A DNA stretch of 64,000 nt from Candidatus Aalborgiella aggregata (GTDB lineage Bacteria > Pseudomonadota > Gammaproteobacteria > Burkholderiales > Burkholderiaceae_C). Each line of letters opens with the position of its first letter. Position 1 is the first letter of the stretch. This document shows positions 35,059 to 45,252 of this stretch, one piece after another. The notes below the pieces were generated by a model. That model did no database searches, was not told the origin of the DNA, and saw only the letters and a program-made list of their open reading frames with translations. The DNA is taken from assembly GCA_016705065.1 (NCBI GenBank), contig JADIYY010000001.1:620001-684000 (forward strand). Reading direction: 5' to 3'. The translations under genes and the position numbers were made by a program.

Positions 35059-35721
35059 TCAATTATTCTTTTCAAAACTCAGCATGCGTTCTACATAGCG
35101 TGCGACGGTGTCAATTTCTAAATTAACGTGATCGCCCGTTTTTAAACTGCCCAGTGCTGTGTTTTCAATGGTGTGTGGGATGAGGTTGGTGCTGAGCTCG
35201 GTTTGTTTGGTGTTTAGCAACTCAGTATCAACGACTTTATTCACCGTTAAGCTCACACCGTTCACGGTAATAGAACCTTTGTACGCGATGAATTTGCCCA
35301 ATGCGGACGGGCAGATGATGCACAGTTCCCAGCTTTCACCCACAGGCGCAAAGAAGCTGATGGTGCCAATGCCATCCACATGGCCAGAAACGATGTGTCC
35401 GCCCAAACGGTCATTGGCACGCAAGGCTTTTTCTAAATTGAGTGTGGTGCCAACTTGCGCGAGGTTGGCAGTTTTTTGCAATGATTCGGCTGATATGTCG
35501 ATGGTGAATTCATTTTTGGCAGCATCAAAAGAAGTCACCGTCATGCATGCGCCGTTGATGGCGATGCTGTCGCCGAGACCTACATCATCTAAATAAGCAT
35601 GGGGTGTGCTGATGAGCAATCGCTTACCAAATTCGTCGGATGAATCGGAAGTGGATTCTAAAGAGCTGATGGCGTGTACGGCTGCGATGCGCCCCACGCC
35701 GGTGATGATGCCGGTAAACAT
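35059..35721 (-). CDS. ribE: Riboflavin synthase, alpha chain
   Basis: 220 residues in two similar lumazine-binding beta barrels. The first begins MFTGIITGVGRI and contains SIAINGACMTVT; the second contains GGHIVSGHVDGIG and ITVNGVSLTVNKV. It dismutates two molecules of dimethylribityllumazine into riboflavin and ArP. It sits between ribD and ribBA; gaps on both sides are under 30 bases. Confidence 0.95.
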   Translation of the reverse strand: MFTGIITGVGRIAAVHAISSLESTSDSSDEFGKRLLISTPHAYLDDVGLGDSIAINGACMTVTSFDAAKNEFTIDISAESLQKTANLAQVGTTLNLEKALRANDRLGGHIVSGHVDGIGTISFFAPVGESWELCIICPSALGKFIAYKGSITVNGVSLTVNKVVDTELLNTKQTELSTNLIPHTIENTALGSLKTGDHVNLEIDTVARYVERMLSFEKNN

Positions 35722-35749
35722 AGGGTGCTATTTTCGCATTAAAAGAGGG

Positions 35750-36943
35750 CTAAAACTTATCTCGTCCTGATACCCGTAGCAAAAGACGAATATCTTCACC
35801 CACAGTCGTCACGGACTTGAATTCCAGTGGCAGGGCTTGATTCAAATCGTTCAACGCCGGTACTTCCAACATCGAACGGCCTGGTCCCAGCAGTTTTGGC
35901 GCTAAATACACCAAAAATTCATCCACCAAACCAGCGGCCATCAACGCGCCATTCAAAGTTGCGCCGGCTTCCACGTGCAGTTCGTTCACTTCTCGCTGAG
36001 CCAAATCTTGCAGCATGGCGCTGAGATTGACTTGTTCATTTGCAGCACCAGTAGGTAAATGAATGACCGTTGCACCTTTGGCTTCTAAGGCAGCTATTTT
36101 TGCCTTGTCTGAGGAATTTGTATAGATAAATATGGCTCTAGATGGCGTATTGATTGCCTGAGTTGCTATATTATTGATAGTAAATATCTTGGCATTAACA
36201 GGCGTTCTTAACTGGCTGTCCACAATAACCAGCGGTGGCTGGCGTGAAGTCGATGTATTGTCGTTTGCAGAAACACGCACATTCAATAGCGGGTCATCCG
36301 CCAGAACAGTGCCTACACCTGTCAAAATAGCTCCTGCGCGTGCGCGCCACTGGTGTCCGTCCTCACGCGCGGCGGCGGATGTGATCCATTGGCTTTGTCC
36401 ATTGTTCAAAGCGGTTTTGCCGTCCAAGGAGGCCGCAATTTTCACGCGCACCCAAGGTGTTTTGCGCACCATGCGGCTGAAAAACCCCATCATCAGCTCT
36501 TTGGCGGCAATGGCTTGCGGATGTGCAGCGTTCAAAACTTCCACTTGAACACCAGCTGCGCGCAATATCTCCACGCCCTTGCCCGCAACCAAAGGGTTGG
36601 GGTCGAGCAGCGCGATGACTACTTTGGTAACTTTGGCATCAACCAACGCATTGCAGCAAGGCGGTGTGCGACCAAAGTGCGAGCAGGGTTCAAGCGTGAC
36701 GTAAGCCGTAGCACCAGCCGCCGATTCGCCCTTGGCTAAAACATCACGCAGCGCCATCACCTCAGCATGCGCAGCACCAGTAACTTGCGTATGGCCTTGG
36801 CCAATGACTTTGCCAGTTGGTGAAACGATGATGCAGCCCACTGCTGGGTTGGGTGGGCTGATGGGGAGGGCTAGTTGGGCTTGGTTTAGGGCTATCTCAA
36901 GCGCTTGGGCAAAGTATTGATCGCTATTGAAGGCTGGTTGCAT
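35750..36943 (-). CDS. ribD: Bifunctional riboflavin deaminase/reductase RibD
   Basis: 397 residues, longer than most. The N-terminal cytidine-deaminase-type domain has zinc ligands in HAEVMAL and PCSHFGRTPPCCNAL; the C-terminal reductase domain starts about residue 150 (TPWVRVKIAASLDGKTALNNGQSQWITS). It carries out steps two and three of riboflavin synthesis. Residues about 255-271 (IATQAINTPSRAIFIYT) are encoded by repeat copy 8 and lie between a strand and the next helix of the reductase domain. It begins nine bases after pilE, so there is no room for an FMN riboswitch. Confidence 0.94.
   Translation of the reverse strand: MQPAFNSDQYFAQALEIALNQAQLALPISPPNPAVGCIIVSPTGKVIGQGHTQVTGAAHAEVMALRDVLAKGESAAGATAYVTLEPCSHFGRTPPCCNALVDAKVTKVVIALLDPNPLVAGKGVEILRAAGVQVEVLNAAHPQAIAAKELMMGFFSRMVRKTPWVRVKIAASLDGKTALNNGQSQWITSAAAREDGHQWRARAGAILTGVGTVLADDPLLNVRVSANDNTSTSRQPPLVIVDSQLRTPVNAKIFTINNIATQAINTPSRAIFIYTNSSDKAKIAALEAKGATVIHLPTGAANEQVNLSAMLQDLAQREVNELHVEAGATLNGALMAAGLVDEFLVYLAPKLLGPGRSMLEVPALNDLNQALPLEFKSVTTVGEDIRLLLRVSGRDKF
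36129..36181 (+). repeat. Palindromic repeat copy 8, inside the ribD reading frame
   Basis: Contains ATATGGCTCTAGATGGCG, TATTGATTGCCTGAG and TTGCTATATTATTGATAG. Frame is kept open through it; relative to ribD it is antisense. Confidence 0.82.
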
Positions 36944-36952
36944 GCAGTTATG

Positions 36953-37390
36953 TTATCTCAACCAACATTGATCAACCGTACCCAAAGTTTGTCCTTTCAC
37001 ACCCGTATTGGTAAGGGTCAAGCTGCCGCAGGTATCGTCAACCCAGCCAGATGGTGTTGCTGTCAATGTGTACTTGCTAACAATCGGTGCTACGCCAGCA
37101 TCAGCGGCAACAGTAATGTCGTAACGTTTCGTTCCTTGAGCCGGCGCTTGGTTGGTTGGCAAAACTGGGTCAACACCACCAGGTTTGTAATCTAAATTGA
37201 CAGAATAAACCCGTGCCATAAATTGCGCATTGTCTAACAGAATTGTTCGCGCATCTGCGCGCCAACCGCGTTGTACATATTGCGTGTATTGTGGTACAGC
37301 TACAGCAGCCAAAATACCCAAGATGGCCACCACAATCATGAGTTCAATCAATGTGAAACCACTAGTTAATTTTTGAGAAATTTTTTGCAT
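36953..37390 (-). CDS. pilE: Type IV pilin-like protein PilE
   Basis: 145 residues with a short basic leader and the prepilin cleavage site SG|FTLIELMIVVAILGILAAVAVPQYTQYVQRGWRADARTILLDNAQFM. The alpha-1 helix with Glu 5 of the mature protein is present. Two cysteines near the C-terminus (DTCGS, DQCWLR) form the D-region disulfide. It is a minor pilin of the fimT-pilV-pilW-pilX-pilY1-pilE set. The reading frame is intact, in contrast to pilY1 just upstream. Confidence 0.9.
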   Translation of the reverse strand: MQKISQKLTSGFTLIELMIVVAILGILAAVAVPQYTQYVQRGWRADARTILLDNAQFMARVYSVNLDYKPGGVDPVLPTNQAPAQGTKRYDITVAADAGVAPIVSKYTLTATPSGWVDDTCGSLTLTNTGVKGQTLGTVDQCWLR

Positions 37391-37412
37391 AAGAATTGAT
37401 CAGTTTGATTCA

Positions 37413-40400
37413 TTATTGCAGTTGACGCCACACTTGGCGGCGCGTACCTGAAAGTGTGGGTGTAGGGCCACAAGTTGTACATTCTTCTGTAAATTTTGTG
37501 CCAGTGGTACTACCATCATCACCAATGGTCTTAGCGCCTGAATCTGTGAACAATGATGAATCGCCAGATTGTCCGGTATTGCCATTCACCAATACATGCA
37601 CATACACCTTTCCGGCATTGGATTTAGTGGTAAATATTCCACGTGGTGTCACACCTGAAACTTTTGCGCTGTTGGCATCGTCTGATGCAAAAACCTTGAG
37701 GTAGCTACCTGATGTAGGATCAAAACCCGTTACCCAGCCAGCACCACCTACCTGGCACACATCTATGCTAGGTATTACAGAAAGAACGTAAGCAATTGGG
37801 TAACTGGCTGTTCCTGAAAGAAATACCTTGTCAACAACTCTTTCGCCATCTTCACAACCTGTGCAGGTAAGGTCAAAACGGTATCCTTTGGCTGTTGATC
37901 CAGAATCGTACCAAGCCAAGCCACCGTTCACTGCGGTTTTTTTAGTCAGTTCGCGGGTGTTATTTGAACCTTTGAAATTGATGAACGGGTAGTTAAGCAG
38001 GTCTGCGCGATCGACTAAGCTTGATGCACTCGTATCATCCCAAATACCATAAACCGTTTGAGTGTCAAAGTTTGTATTGTCCCCAGAGCTAACATAGCGA
38101 CCGGTGCCAAACATGACCAAGTAACCCGTTTTTCCGCCTGGCGCTTTCATGACATTGAGTTCGCCTGTAATGGGTTGAGCTTTGGTGCCATCGGTTGCAC
38201 TGAAGACCCGTACGCAGTTGACGGAACCAGGTCCGCAATCAGTCTGCGTCGTATCAATGCGCCAAATATTGCCACGGATATCGGCAGCATACACCATGTC
38301 AATTTTGCCAGTTGTGCCGGTTACGGCAGCAATTGAAGTCATGCCGTTGCCGTTGCCTCCAGACGGATTTGTCGCGTTATTGCCGGGCGTAAAAGTACGG
38401 AATAATGATCCATCAGCAGCATCCAACACCAATAAGCTGGCTTTGTTATCTGTTGAATTAACACCATTGCCATACATCACTACTGCTTTGTCGCCGCTGC
38501 TGCTGTTCATTTGACCTATGATGGGTTTGTTCATCACATTGCCAATCAAATTACCATTGGCAGAAGTGCTAGAAAACTCCCACAAGAAGCCACCTGTTGC
38601 AAAGTTAGAAGTCGAAGCGTCCAAGGCAAATACAGACTTGCCGCCAGCACCTAAGCTTGCGGCTACTACTGCACGCCACGCAGGTGTTGATCCAAATTTA
38701 ACATGGCCAAAAGCGGAAGGACCATCAACATAATATTGATGCGAGTAGGCCGTATCTGATAATTTTTTCATACCCGCGGTAACAGTTTGTGGAATGAAGA
38801 GAATTTTTTCAATGCCTGTTAACGCTTCTACCAAACGGTAAAAACCATCATTGCTACCAACGCCTACTAAGTTAGGTTCAGATTTTGCTGTGTCTGCCAG
38901 AAATGTCGCGTACGAAGCATCGGAATAGCCAAAATCAGATTTGCCGATGTACATTGGGTCAGAATTGACAATGTCGCCGATAACTGGTTTGCTGTTACTG
39001 GTATCACTAACACCAGATGTGCGGGTACGGTATTTACCAGTGTTTATTTTTTCATTGCTACGTTCACCCAACAGATACTTGAATGTATTGCTATCTACAA
39101 AATCTGTTTTTTCAGAAGCAGACAGCGTTGAGTATGCAACAAGTGGTGCGCTCAGCTGGTATTTGCTGGTGCCACCACGGCTCAGAATGACGGTGCGGGA
39201 TGTTGGTATTTTGTCGGACGCCAACCATGATGTGGTATTAGAAATTGAGCCATCGTTCTGTACTTGGAATGCACGGAGCTCACCGCCCCATTTTTCAGAG
39301 TCAAAACCTGCTTGATAAACCAAATCACCGCCTTGAATCCTTGTGCCATTGGTTGCCACAGCAGATGCCGTCGCAACCGATATGGTTACAGCGTCTTGAA
39401 AGGCTTCTTTCATTTGATCAGACAATTTAGCAGGGATTATTGACGTAGTAATAGTTATCTGGATCGCCATTGGTTTTTAATTTAGGTGTAAATGTCTCGA
39501 CTGTAGAAGCTCCACTACCGGTTTTCTTGTACACAGCACCACCATATTTTGCGGCGTACCAAAGCATGTCATGCGGTATGAATTCTCCACCACCACTTGT
39601 GCTGGTTCCTGCCGTGAAAGAGCGCGGCGAGGAAATTGTAGATTTCGGCAAAACAGGTGTGATGTTGCTGTACAAAGGACCTGTTCCACGGGAAAATGCG
39701 CCAGTATTAGTGCTTAAGTCTGCAGGTGATTCGCCTGGTCTTGTATCTAAGTAACCATGGATAGGGTTGCCTGGGGGTACACCAGGCCCTTCAGCACCTG
39801 CGACATCGAGGTACAAACCATCTTTGTAGTACCGCCAATCACATAACCAATGTGCATTTCTGCACCTGAGCTGGAATCAAAATAATTCACACCAATGGTC
39901 AATGTTTTTTTGTCAGCACTGACTTTGATTTCATATAAGACCTTGGCGTCTGATTCATTGTCACTACCTTGATCCGTATCAGAGAAGCTGATGCGGTATT
40001 TGTAGATGGTTTGGCCACTGACATTTTGAATTTCGTCGATGAAAAATGCAGTAATTGCGCCTGTTGGCTGATAAGCTTTATAGTTTTTGGAAATGTTGGC
40101 ACCTACGGATGCCACGCTTTTTGCAATGAACAAGACTGAAACAGTTTTACCCCCATCCATCGGTATTTTGATTTGTGGTATGTGTGAATCCAGCGCGACA
40201 GAAATTTGGTCTACACGTAATTTATCGCCGCCGGCTGCGATTGCAGCAGCATTAGTCACACCTGTGTATTTACCATAACGTGCTACTGATGCCCCGTGAA
40301 AACCACCTTTGCTGGCTGTAGCGTCTGGTCCATGACCGCGGATATCGCCAAAACTGTCCACAGATTTGGCTGTTGGATTCCTATCGATATTTGCAGGTAG

Positions 40401-42087
40401 AGGGCTTGTAGTTGAACTTGGTTGGTATTCTCCAATGAAGTATTTTTTTACTCCCAATCCCTCATCGTTCCAAATGTTCTTGCCTTCGGCTCTTACATCC
40501 AAAGATGCCAATGATGGCACGGTGTTTAGACCGCTATTTTCACCAGGATCAGCATTGACTGAAAATGCGCCAGGCAAATGGTCACTGTCAAAGATGTTTT
40601 GGGGTCGCCTATGGTTAATTGGATAGGCCGCGCGCAATGGGGGTAGGCATTGCTGGTGGTGTTGGTTTTAGGGTTGACGACGCGCGAATAAGTGCGACTT
40701 ACATTGGCGTACCGGGTTGAGCCATGTTTGCTTGCGTAAATTCAGTGTAGAGGTTTCTCTGGGCTGGTGTGTGCAGGCACATGGTGGCCCTTGAGCGGGT
40801 GGGTTTTGGCAGCGGAGTCTAGGCCAACCAAATTGGTATATGCGGCAGAGGGCGTTCCGCCTGAAAAGTAATTCAATACTTCAAACATCACTTCGCCCAA
40901 TGGGTTGCCCCACATGGGTTGCTCGCCATTGAATGGCGCGCTGTTCCGATTCCACTGTGTGTATTCTTCACCACCCCAAGTGCTTGGAGTGCCACCAAAG
41001 CCCCATGGTCTGAACGCACTGAGGTGATGCACAATGCCATATACAGTGGTGTAAAAACGGCCATTCGCTGGGTTCACTTCACGGCTGAAATGGTCAATGT
41101 TCTGCCTAACAACACCGCCTGCAAAGTTGTTGTCATAGGTGCTGGTCAACAAGCCAAAGCCTAGTTGACCAGATTCGCCATAGGTATGTAGCAAACCTGT
41201 GGGTTTGTAGCTGGTTGGTGATGCGGCTGGGTAGCCTGTGCAATTTTCTTCATATTTGCCACTGATTAAAATGCAGGTGGAAACCCGAACCGTGTATTGC
41301 GAGACACCTGAGCCGCTGGGGTTGGCACCCAAAATCAAGCGCTCAGTCGCCACCAAATCCCAAATGCGTCCACTGCGATTTTGATAGACGATTAACTTGG
41401 GATCGCTGTAGTTTGTATCATAAGGTGCACGGCCGTCTTTCAATGTGACATTAGCAAACATATGGCGTTTACCTGAGCTTGGTGCAGAAAGGTCTGCAAA
41501 ATCTGCAATAGCGTAGCCGTCAACCGCATTGCTGGTGTATTCTTTTGCCCCATAGGGTCGAGTCTTGTGGTACGTAGGCACGCTCTAAAACGGTGTTTGC
41601 ATCATCAGTTGAACGCTTGCCACCATACAGCACTTTCCGCAATACATCCATGCGCGACATGGTGAGCCAGTTTAAAAAATTACCGCTCCATCGACCTGAG
41701 CTGGTTGTGCCGCATTTGTACCAATTTAATGTTGGCTCGCTGGGGACAGGTGTTGCCGTACCAATGTTGACTGGCGTGAATTTGTTTGATGAATAGGAAT
41801 AACACCTGTCATACGCAAAATACCCATCGTATTTGAATGTGGGTTTGAAATAAATATCCAGCACCATCGCCATCAATGTCATTCACATCGTTGTAGGCCG
41901 CTTTGTAGAAAGGTAAATCGCGCCCCATGCTTAGCATGACCAAACCCGGTGCTGACTTTAAGGTGAGCATTGGGCTTTGGGCAAAGTCATACGCTGCGTG
42001 TGCAAATTGGGTCAAACCTATTCCCATCCATAGCAACGCTGATAAACCAAGTTTGTAGATGGACAGTTTGAAGTTTGTGAGTTTCAT
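37413..42087 (-). pseudogene. pilY1: PilY1-type pilus tip adhesin, broken by at least five frameshifts and a stop
   Basis: The region encodes a single PilY1-like protein of about 1550 residues in six overlapping pieces. It starts with a signal peptide (ALLWMGIGLTQFAHA), then the family block NDVNDIDGDGA; the frame changes near 41866 to LDIYFKPTFKYDGYF, near 41550 (WGK to EYTSNAVDGY), near 40590 (to NIFDSDHLPGAF), near 39800 (to YKDGLYLDVAG) and near 39440 (NNP to AKLSDQMKEAF). A TGA interrupts near 40742. The C-terminal 685 residues hold the beta-propeller (NSDPMYIGKSDFGY, VGSNDGFYR). Flanking sequence is well conserved, so decay is recent, or the indels are sequencing artefacts. Confidence 0.85.
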
Positions 42088-42126
42088 AGGGGTATTTAAA
42101 TGTGGGTTTAAATCAACTGTGGCGGT

Positions 42127-42790
42127 TTATATGCATGCACTAGGCAAACCATTGATGACGTTGGACACCATGACTTGCAATATCACGTCGGCATCTTGAG
42201 CCACCGGTAGCGCGGCTGGTGACTCAGTACCAGCATTCGGCTTGTGTGCCTGCGATGGCTACACCAGGCATTAACTCAATGAAATAACGTGGTTCTGCAG
42301 CATTGCCAAATTTGCTGCTGGCTTTGACAGAGCAATTGGGGTTGGCAGCATCTTTATCTTTGTCCCATTTGTAGCGTGTTGTGGCTGCTAAAGTTAAAGG
42401 TATTGGGTCTTTGCAATCGACAGCTACCGTTAAACCAGAGGTGGTGCGCCAGTGTTCTGCGTTGCCACCTAAAGGCAGAGTAGGTGGGTACGATGTGGTG
42501 CGTGGATTGACTGTGTTATTGACGCGCAAAATATCGTCTATGGCTTCGCGGCTGGCACTTTCTGCGGCTTGAAAAGCCAAAGCACGGTCGCGTTCATTGG
42601 CAACGGCTCTTTCACCTGTTATCACGCCGCGCAAGCCAATGGCAGTCAGTAATGATAAGGTGACCATCAAAACCAAAACCATGAATAAGGTGAAGCCTCT
42701 TTCAGATTTTATATGGGTAAATTGGCATCTAGCCGGCGTAGTATATGGCTTTATTGCTATCATTATTGTAGTATTTGGTGCATGTTTCAT
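42127..42790 (-). pseudogene. pilX: Minor pilin PilX with C-terminal frameshift
   Basis: The intact part is 188 residues with the PilX motif RGFTLFMVLVLMVTLSLLTAIG and ends at a TGA at 42224. The next frame continues the usual C-terminus (AGTESPAALPVAQDADVILQVMV) to a TAA at 42127, so one indel near 42235 has removed about 40 residues. The ATG at 42790 follows a GGGGGTG site. The leader before the prepilin site is over 30 residues long because repeat copy 9 is inserted there. PilX is a minor pilin in the pilus tip complex with PilV, PilW, FimT and PilY1. Confidence 0.8.
42720..42772 (+). repeat. Palindromic repeat copy 9, inside the pilX leader
   Basis: Contains AAATTGGCATCTAGCCGGCG, TAGTATATGGCTT and TTGCTATCATTATTGTAG. 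It covers codons 7 to about 24 of pilX (antisense), between the start codon and the prepilin peptidase site. Confidence 0.8.
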
Positions 42791-42793
42791 GAT

Positions 42794-44023
42794 TTACACC
42801 CCCATGCGATTGCGTATAGATACCGTGGTGCTGTAGGCACGACGTAAACGGTGGTCGGTGGTATTGGCTGGCGTATATTCGCCCTTTATCCATTGAATTT
42901 TGTTATCCGCATCGGGTGTTATGTTGGTTTCTTCGCTCACCAAAATAAAGCCGATGCGGACACTGACCACGCGAGACCAATCAGCAGCGGCATTGGCTTA
43001 CATAAACATCGGTTTGAAATGTGGGCTGCCCAGCATTTGGTCCTGCAACTTGTAAGCTGTGTTGGGACCATATTCAAAATGAATGGCGTCAACGTTAGGC
43101 ACCAATTCTTCAATGGTTGCAGCAACGCCATTAAAGTGCCGGCGGTATAAGCTTGAAGTAGCAGCGGTTACAGAACCGTTTTTTCGTTTTGCCAAGAAGT
43201 AGGTTGATGAGGTAACTGGCGTAACGATGGCATCAGCAGAATATGAATTAAGGAGAGGACTTTCGAGTGTCATGACACCTGCGGTCGTCGTGCTTGTAGA
43301 CCTAAAAATTTCAGAACCCTTGCAGTCTGAAATCAGTCTGAAAACCAATGTAGGGTCGTTGTTCCACTTGAGTGGGTCGCCTGAAAAATTAAGGGTAGAC
43401 GTGCCGGCTACTGGTGCCGCGCTGACTTGCAAGGCTTTGTCTGAACCACCAGATACAAACAGAATGGGTGCAGTGGTGCTGATTGTTAAGTCGCTGATGG
43501 GTGCATTGATAAGAGTACGTGCTGCACTGGAAGCAGTATCGGTTCCATTAAAGCCAAGTATTGTTGTGTCCGCCGATAACACTCGGTTTGAGAAGGGGTT
43601 AGGAGCTGAAAATGTATCTGTCAAGCCTGTCACACTGAATAAATTTGGCGTGCTTTTGGTCGTTTGTAAGATTGGGCTGTCAATAATGTCATCAGCAGTG
43701 TAAAGAATCGTGTCAGGCCCTGCGCTGCGTGCCAAAGTTGTACCGGCACAGCCGCCAAACGCGCCCATGCGCACATCACGCGTTAACAAATCGATGGCTA
43801 AGGAGGCATCTTCACCCATGCGAACAGTGTTGTTGGCATAGGTAAAGCTGTTTTTCGATGTCATGTAAACCAAACCAACAGCAGCCAAAATAAACATACC
43901 AATGGTCATAGCGACCATCAATTCAACAAGTGAAAAGCCTTGTTGTTGATTACGTTTGGATTTGTTAGCACGCATCAGTGAGGTACAGGCACGAGCATCA
44001 AATTTGTGTTTTAAATCATTCAT
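42794..44023 (-). pseudogene. pilW: Minor pilin PilW with two frameshifts
   Basis: The first about 330 codons are open: leader, then GFSLVELMVAMTIGMFILAAVGLVYM, DVRMGAFGGC and a typical PilW body. Near EYGPNTAY the frame shifts to one encoding AGPNAGQPTFQTDVYVS, and a second indel returns it to ANAAADWSRVVSVRIGFILVSEE ending at the TAA at 42794. The family signature DWSRVVSVRIG is thus out of reach. Without correction translation stops at 42998. Its ATG overlaps the pilV stop (ATGA) and its true stop is four bases before the pilX start, so the operon layout is original. Confidence 0.82.
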
Positions 44024-44538
44024 ATCTTGAATTTAAAAGAGATTTCTCGCAAGTTATCTGTGTTGGTGTTCGACGCATCCAAACAAGCTTGCTTTTCAGT
44101 TGCGTTTAATGTGCCGATGCAATTCACATACCGTATCGTGACGATATAGCCATTGGTGACGTTGACATCAGGATCGCGTTCAACTTTGCCATCGCCGCCA
44201 GGTAAGCTGTCTTTAATATTTTTTAGCCACTGGTGTCGATCTATGTTTTCAGGTTCGGTGCCGGAGAGTGATGCCAATGTTGTTTTATAAACGATGAGGT
44301 ATTTGCTACTGCCAGGCGTATTGAGTGCTGAATTGGCGCGCATGGCATCCATGATTTCGCCTGCGGAATGGGTGGCGCGTGATGCCAAATCGGAGCCGGT
44401 TGAATTGTTGACACCAGACATCATCATGCCGCCAATGCCAAGTAAACCGAATGACAAAACCAAGATGGTGATCAGTACTTCTATCAGCGAGAAGCCTGCT
44501 TGCTTGCGGTTTGCTTCATGTAGCATTGCGTTTGGCAT
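44020..44538 (-). CDS. pilV: Minor pilin PilV
   Basis: 172 residues from the ATG at 44538 (MPNAMLHEANRKQAGFSLIEVLITILVLSFGLLGIGG). This start is chosen because upstream in-frame codons overlap the fimT coding end. The prepilin site G|FSLIEVL and the helix MMSGVNNSTGSDLASRATHSAGEIMDAMRANS are PilV features, and the C-terminus REISFKFKI matches. Reading frame intact; it is the one undamaged minor pilin upstream of pilE. Its partners FimT, PilW, PilX and PilY1 are all frameshifted. Confidence 0.85.
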   Translation of the reverse strand: MPNAMLHEANRKQAGFSLIEVLITILVLSFGLLGIGGMMMSGVNNSTGSDLASRATHSAGEIMDAMRANSALNTPGSSKYLIVYKTTLASLSGTEPENIDRHQWLKNIKDSLPGGDGKVERDPDVNVTNGYIVTIRYVNCIGTLNATEKQACLDASNTNTDNLREISFKFKI

Positions 44539-44551
44539 AGTGAATATGAGT

Positions 44552-45145
44552 TTAAAAAGTTGGGCAACTTGTGAAAGATGCTTGGGCAATTTTTTCTGAG
44601 CGGGTACGTCCAGTTGCATTCATGATGATGCATCGGTAATCACCTGCTGTTGCACCGCTAGCAGGTCCAAAACTGATACTGGCAGGTCCGATGGCGCCGC
44701 TACTCAAAATGCTGCGTCCTTGCCCATTGAAAGTATATAGCTTGGAGCATTACTCGCAATGGCAACGCTGCCATTGATTGCAGAAGTCTGCATCAAAATA
44801 TTGTTGGCTGGTATGGCTGTCGCACCAAGGTCGCTGGCAGTGCCTGTGGTATCGTAAAAAACAGTGAAACCAGATGACCAATTTGCATTGCCACCAACTA
44901 GAGCGTTAGCGACAATCGTTACTCTTGCGTCACCACCGCGTTTAATGGCTTCAGATCTGGCCATTGCCAAGCCCGCTTGAAATTCTGATGCCGCAGCCTG
45001 TATACGGTTGGATTGAATAATTTGCTGAAAATTGGGGATGGCAATGGTCGCCAAAATACCCACAATTGCCACAGTCACAATCAGTTCAACTAAGGTGAAT
45101 CCACGTGATTTTCGTATACTAGGAAGCGTGTTTGGTATTAGTCAT
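44552..45145 (-). pseudogene. fimT: Minor pilin FimT/GspH with two frameshifts
   Basis: The ATG at 45145 opens MTNTKHAS and meets a TAG at once; a one-base change would join it to IRKSRGFTLVELIVTVAIVGILATIAIPNFQQ, the prepilin helix. A second shift near 44735 is needed to pass from the middle part into NGQGRSILSSGAIG and the GspH-type end DYRCIIMNATGRTRSEKIAQASF, with a TAA at 44552. No stop codons interrupt the correct frames otherwise. First gene of the minor pilin operon, directly downstream of a good promoter. Either a recent pseudogene or two sequencing errors. Confidence 0.8.
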
Positions 45146-45168
45146 GTTTAACAATAATGAATCATCTA

Positions 45169-45197
45169 ATTATCTGTAACATTAAGGTTACTGACAA
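45169..45197 (-). promoter_or_regulatory. Promoter of the minor pilin operon
   Basis: On the minus strand TTGTCA (plus 45192-45197) is followed after exactly 17 bases by GATAAT (plus 45169-45174), a near-consensus sigma-70 promoter 24 bases upstream of the fimT ATG. Confidence 0.7.
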
Positions 45198-45211
45198 ACC
45201 ACTCATCTCGT

Positions 45212-45243
45212 AAAAACTACCGTTTGTCGAAACGGCTGTAGTT
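45212..45243 (-). terminator. Rho-independent terminator after nrdR
   Basis: On the minus strand CCGTTT pairs with AAACGG around CGAC, extended by AACTA/TAGTT, and followed by TTTTTAC. It separates glyA-nrdR from the minor pilin operon. Confidence 0.75.
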
Positions 45244-45252
45244 GGTGAGCTG

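Noticed and set aside
36944..36952. FMN riboswitch expected before ribD
   Set aside because: Only nine bases separate pilE and ribD, and no RFN-like sequence is seen in the pilE 3' end.
37413..42087. Phase variation as the cause of pilY1 frameshifts
   Set aside because: No long homopolymer or short tandem repeat tract at the junctions; several independent breaks would have to switch together.
43130..43165. GTGCCGGCGGTATAAGC in pilW resembling the repeat core
   Set aside because: No TGCTAT...ATAGCA hairpin or ATTGCCT follows.
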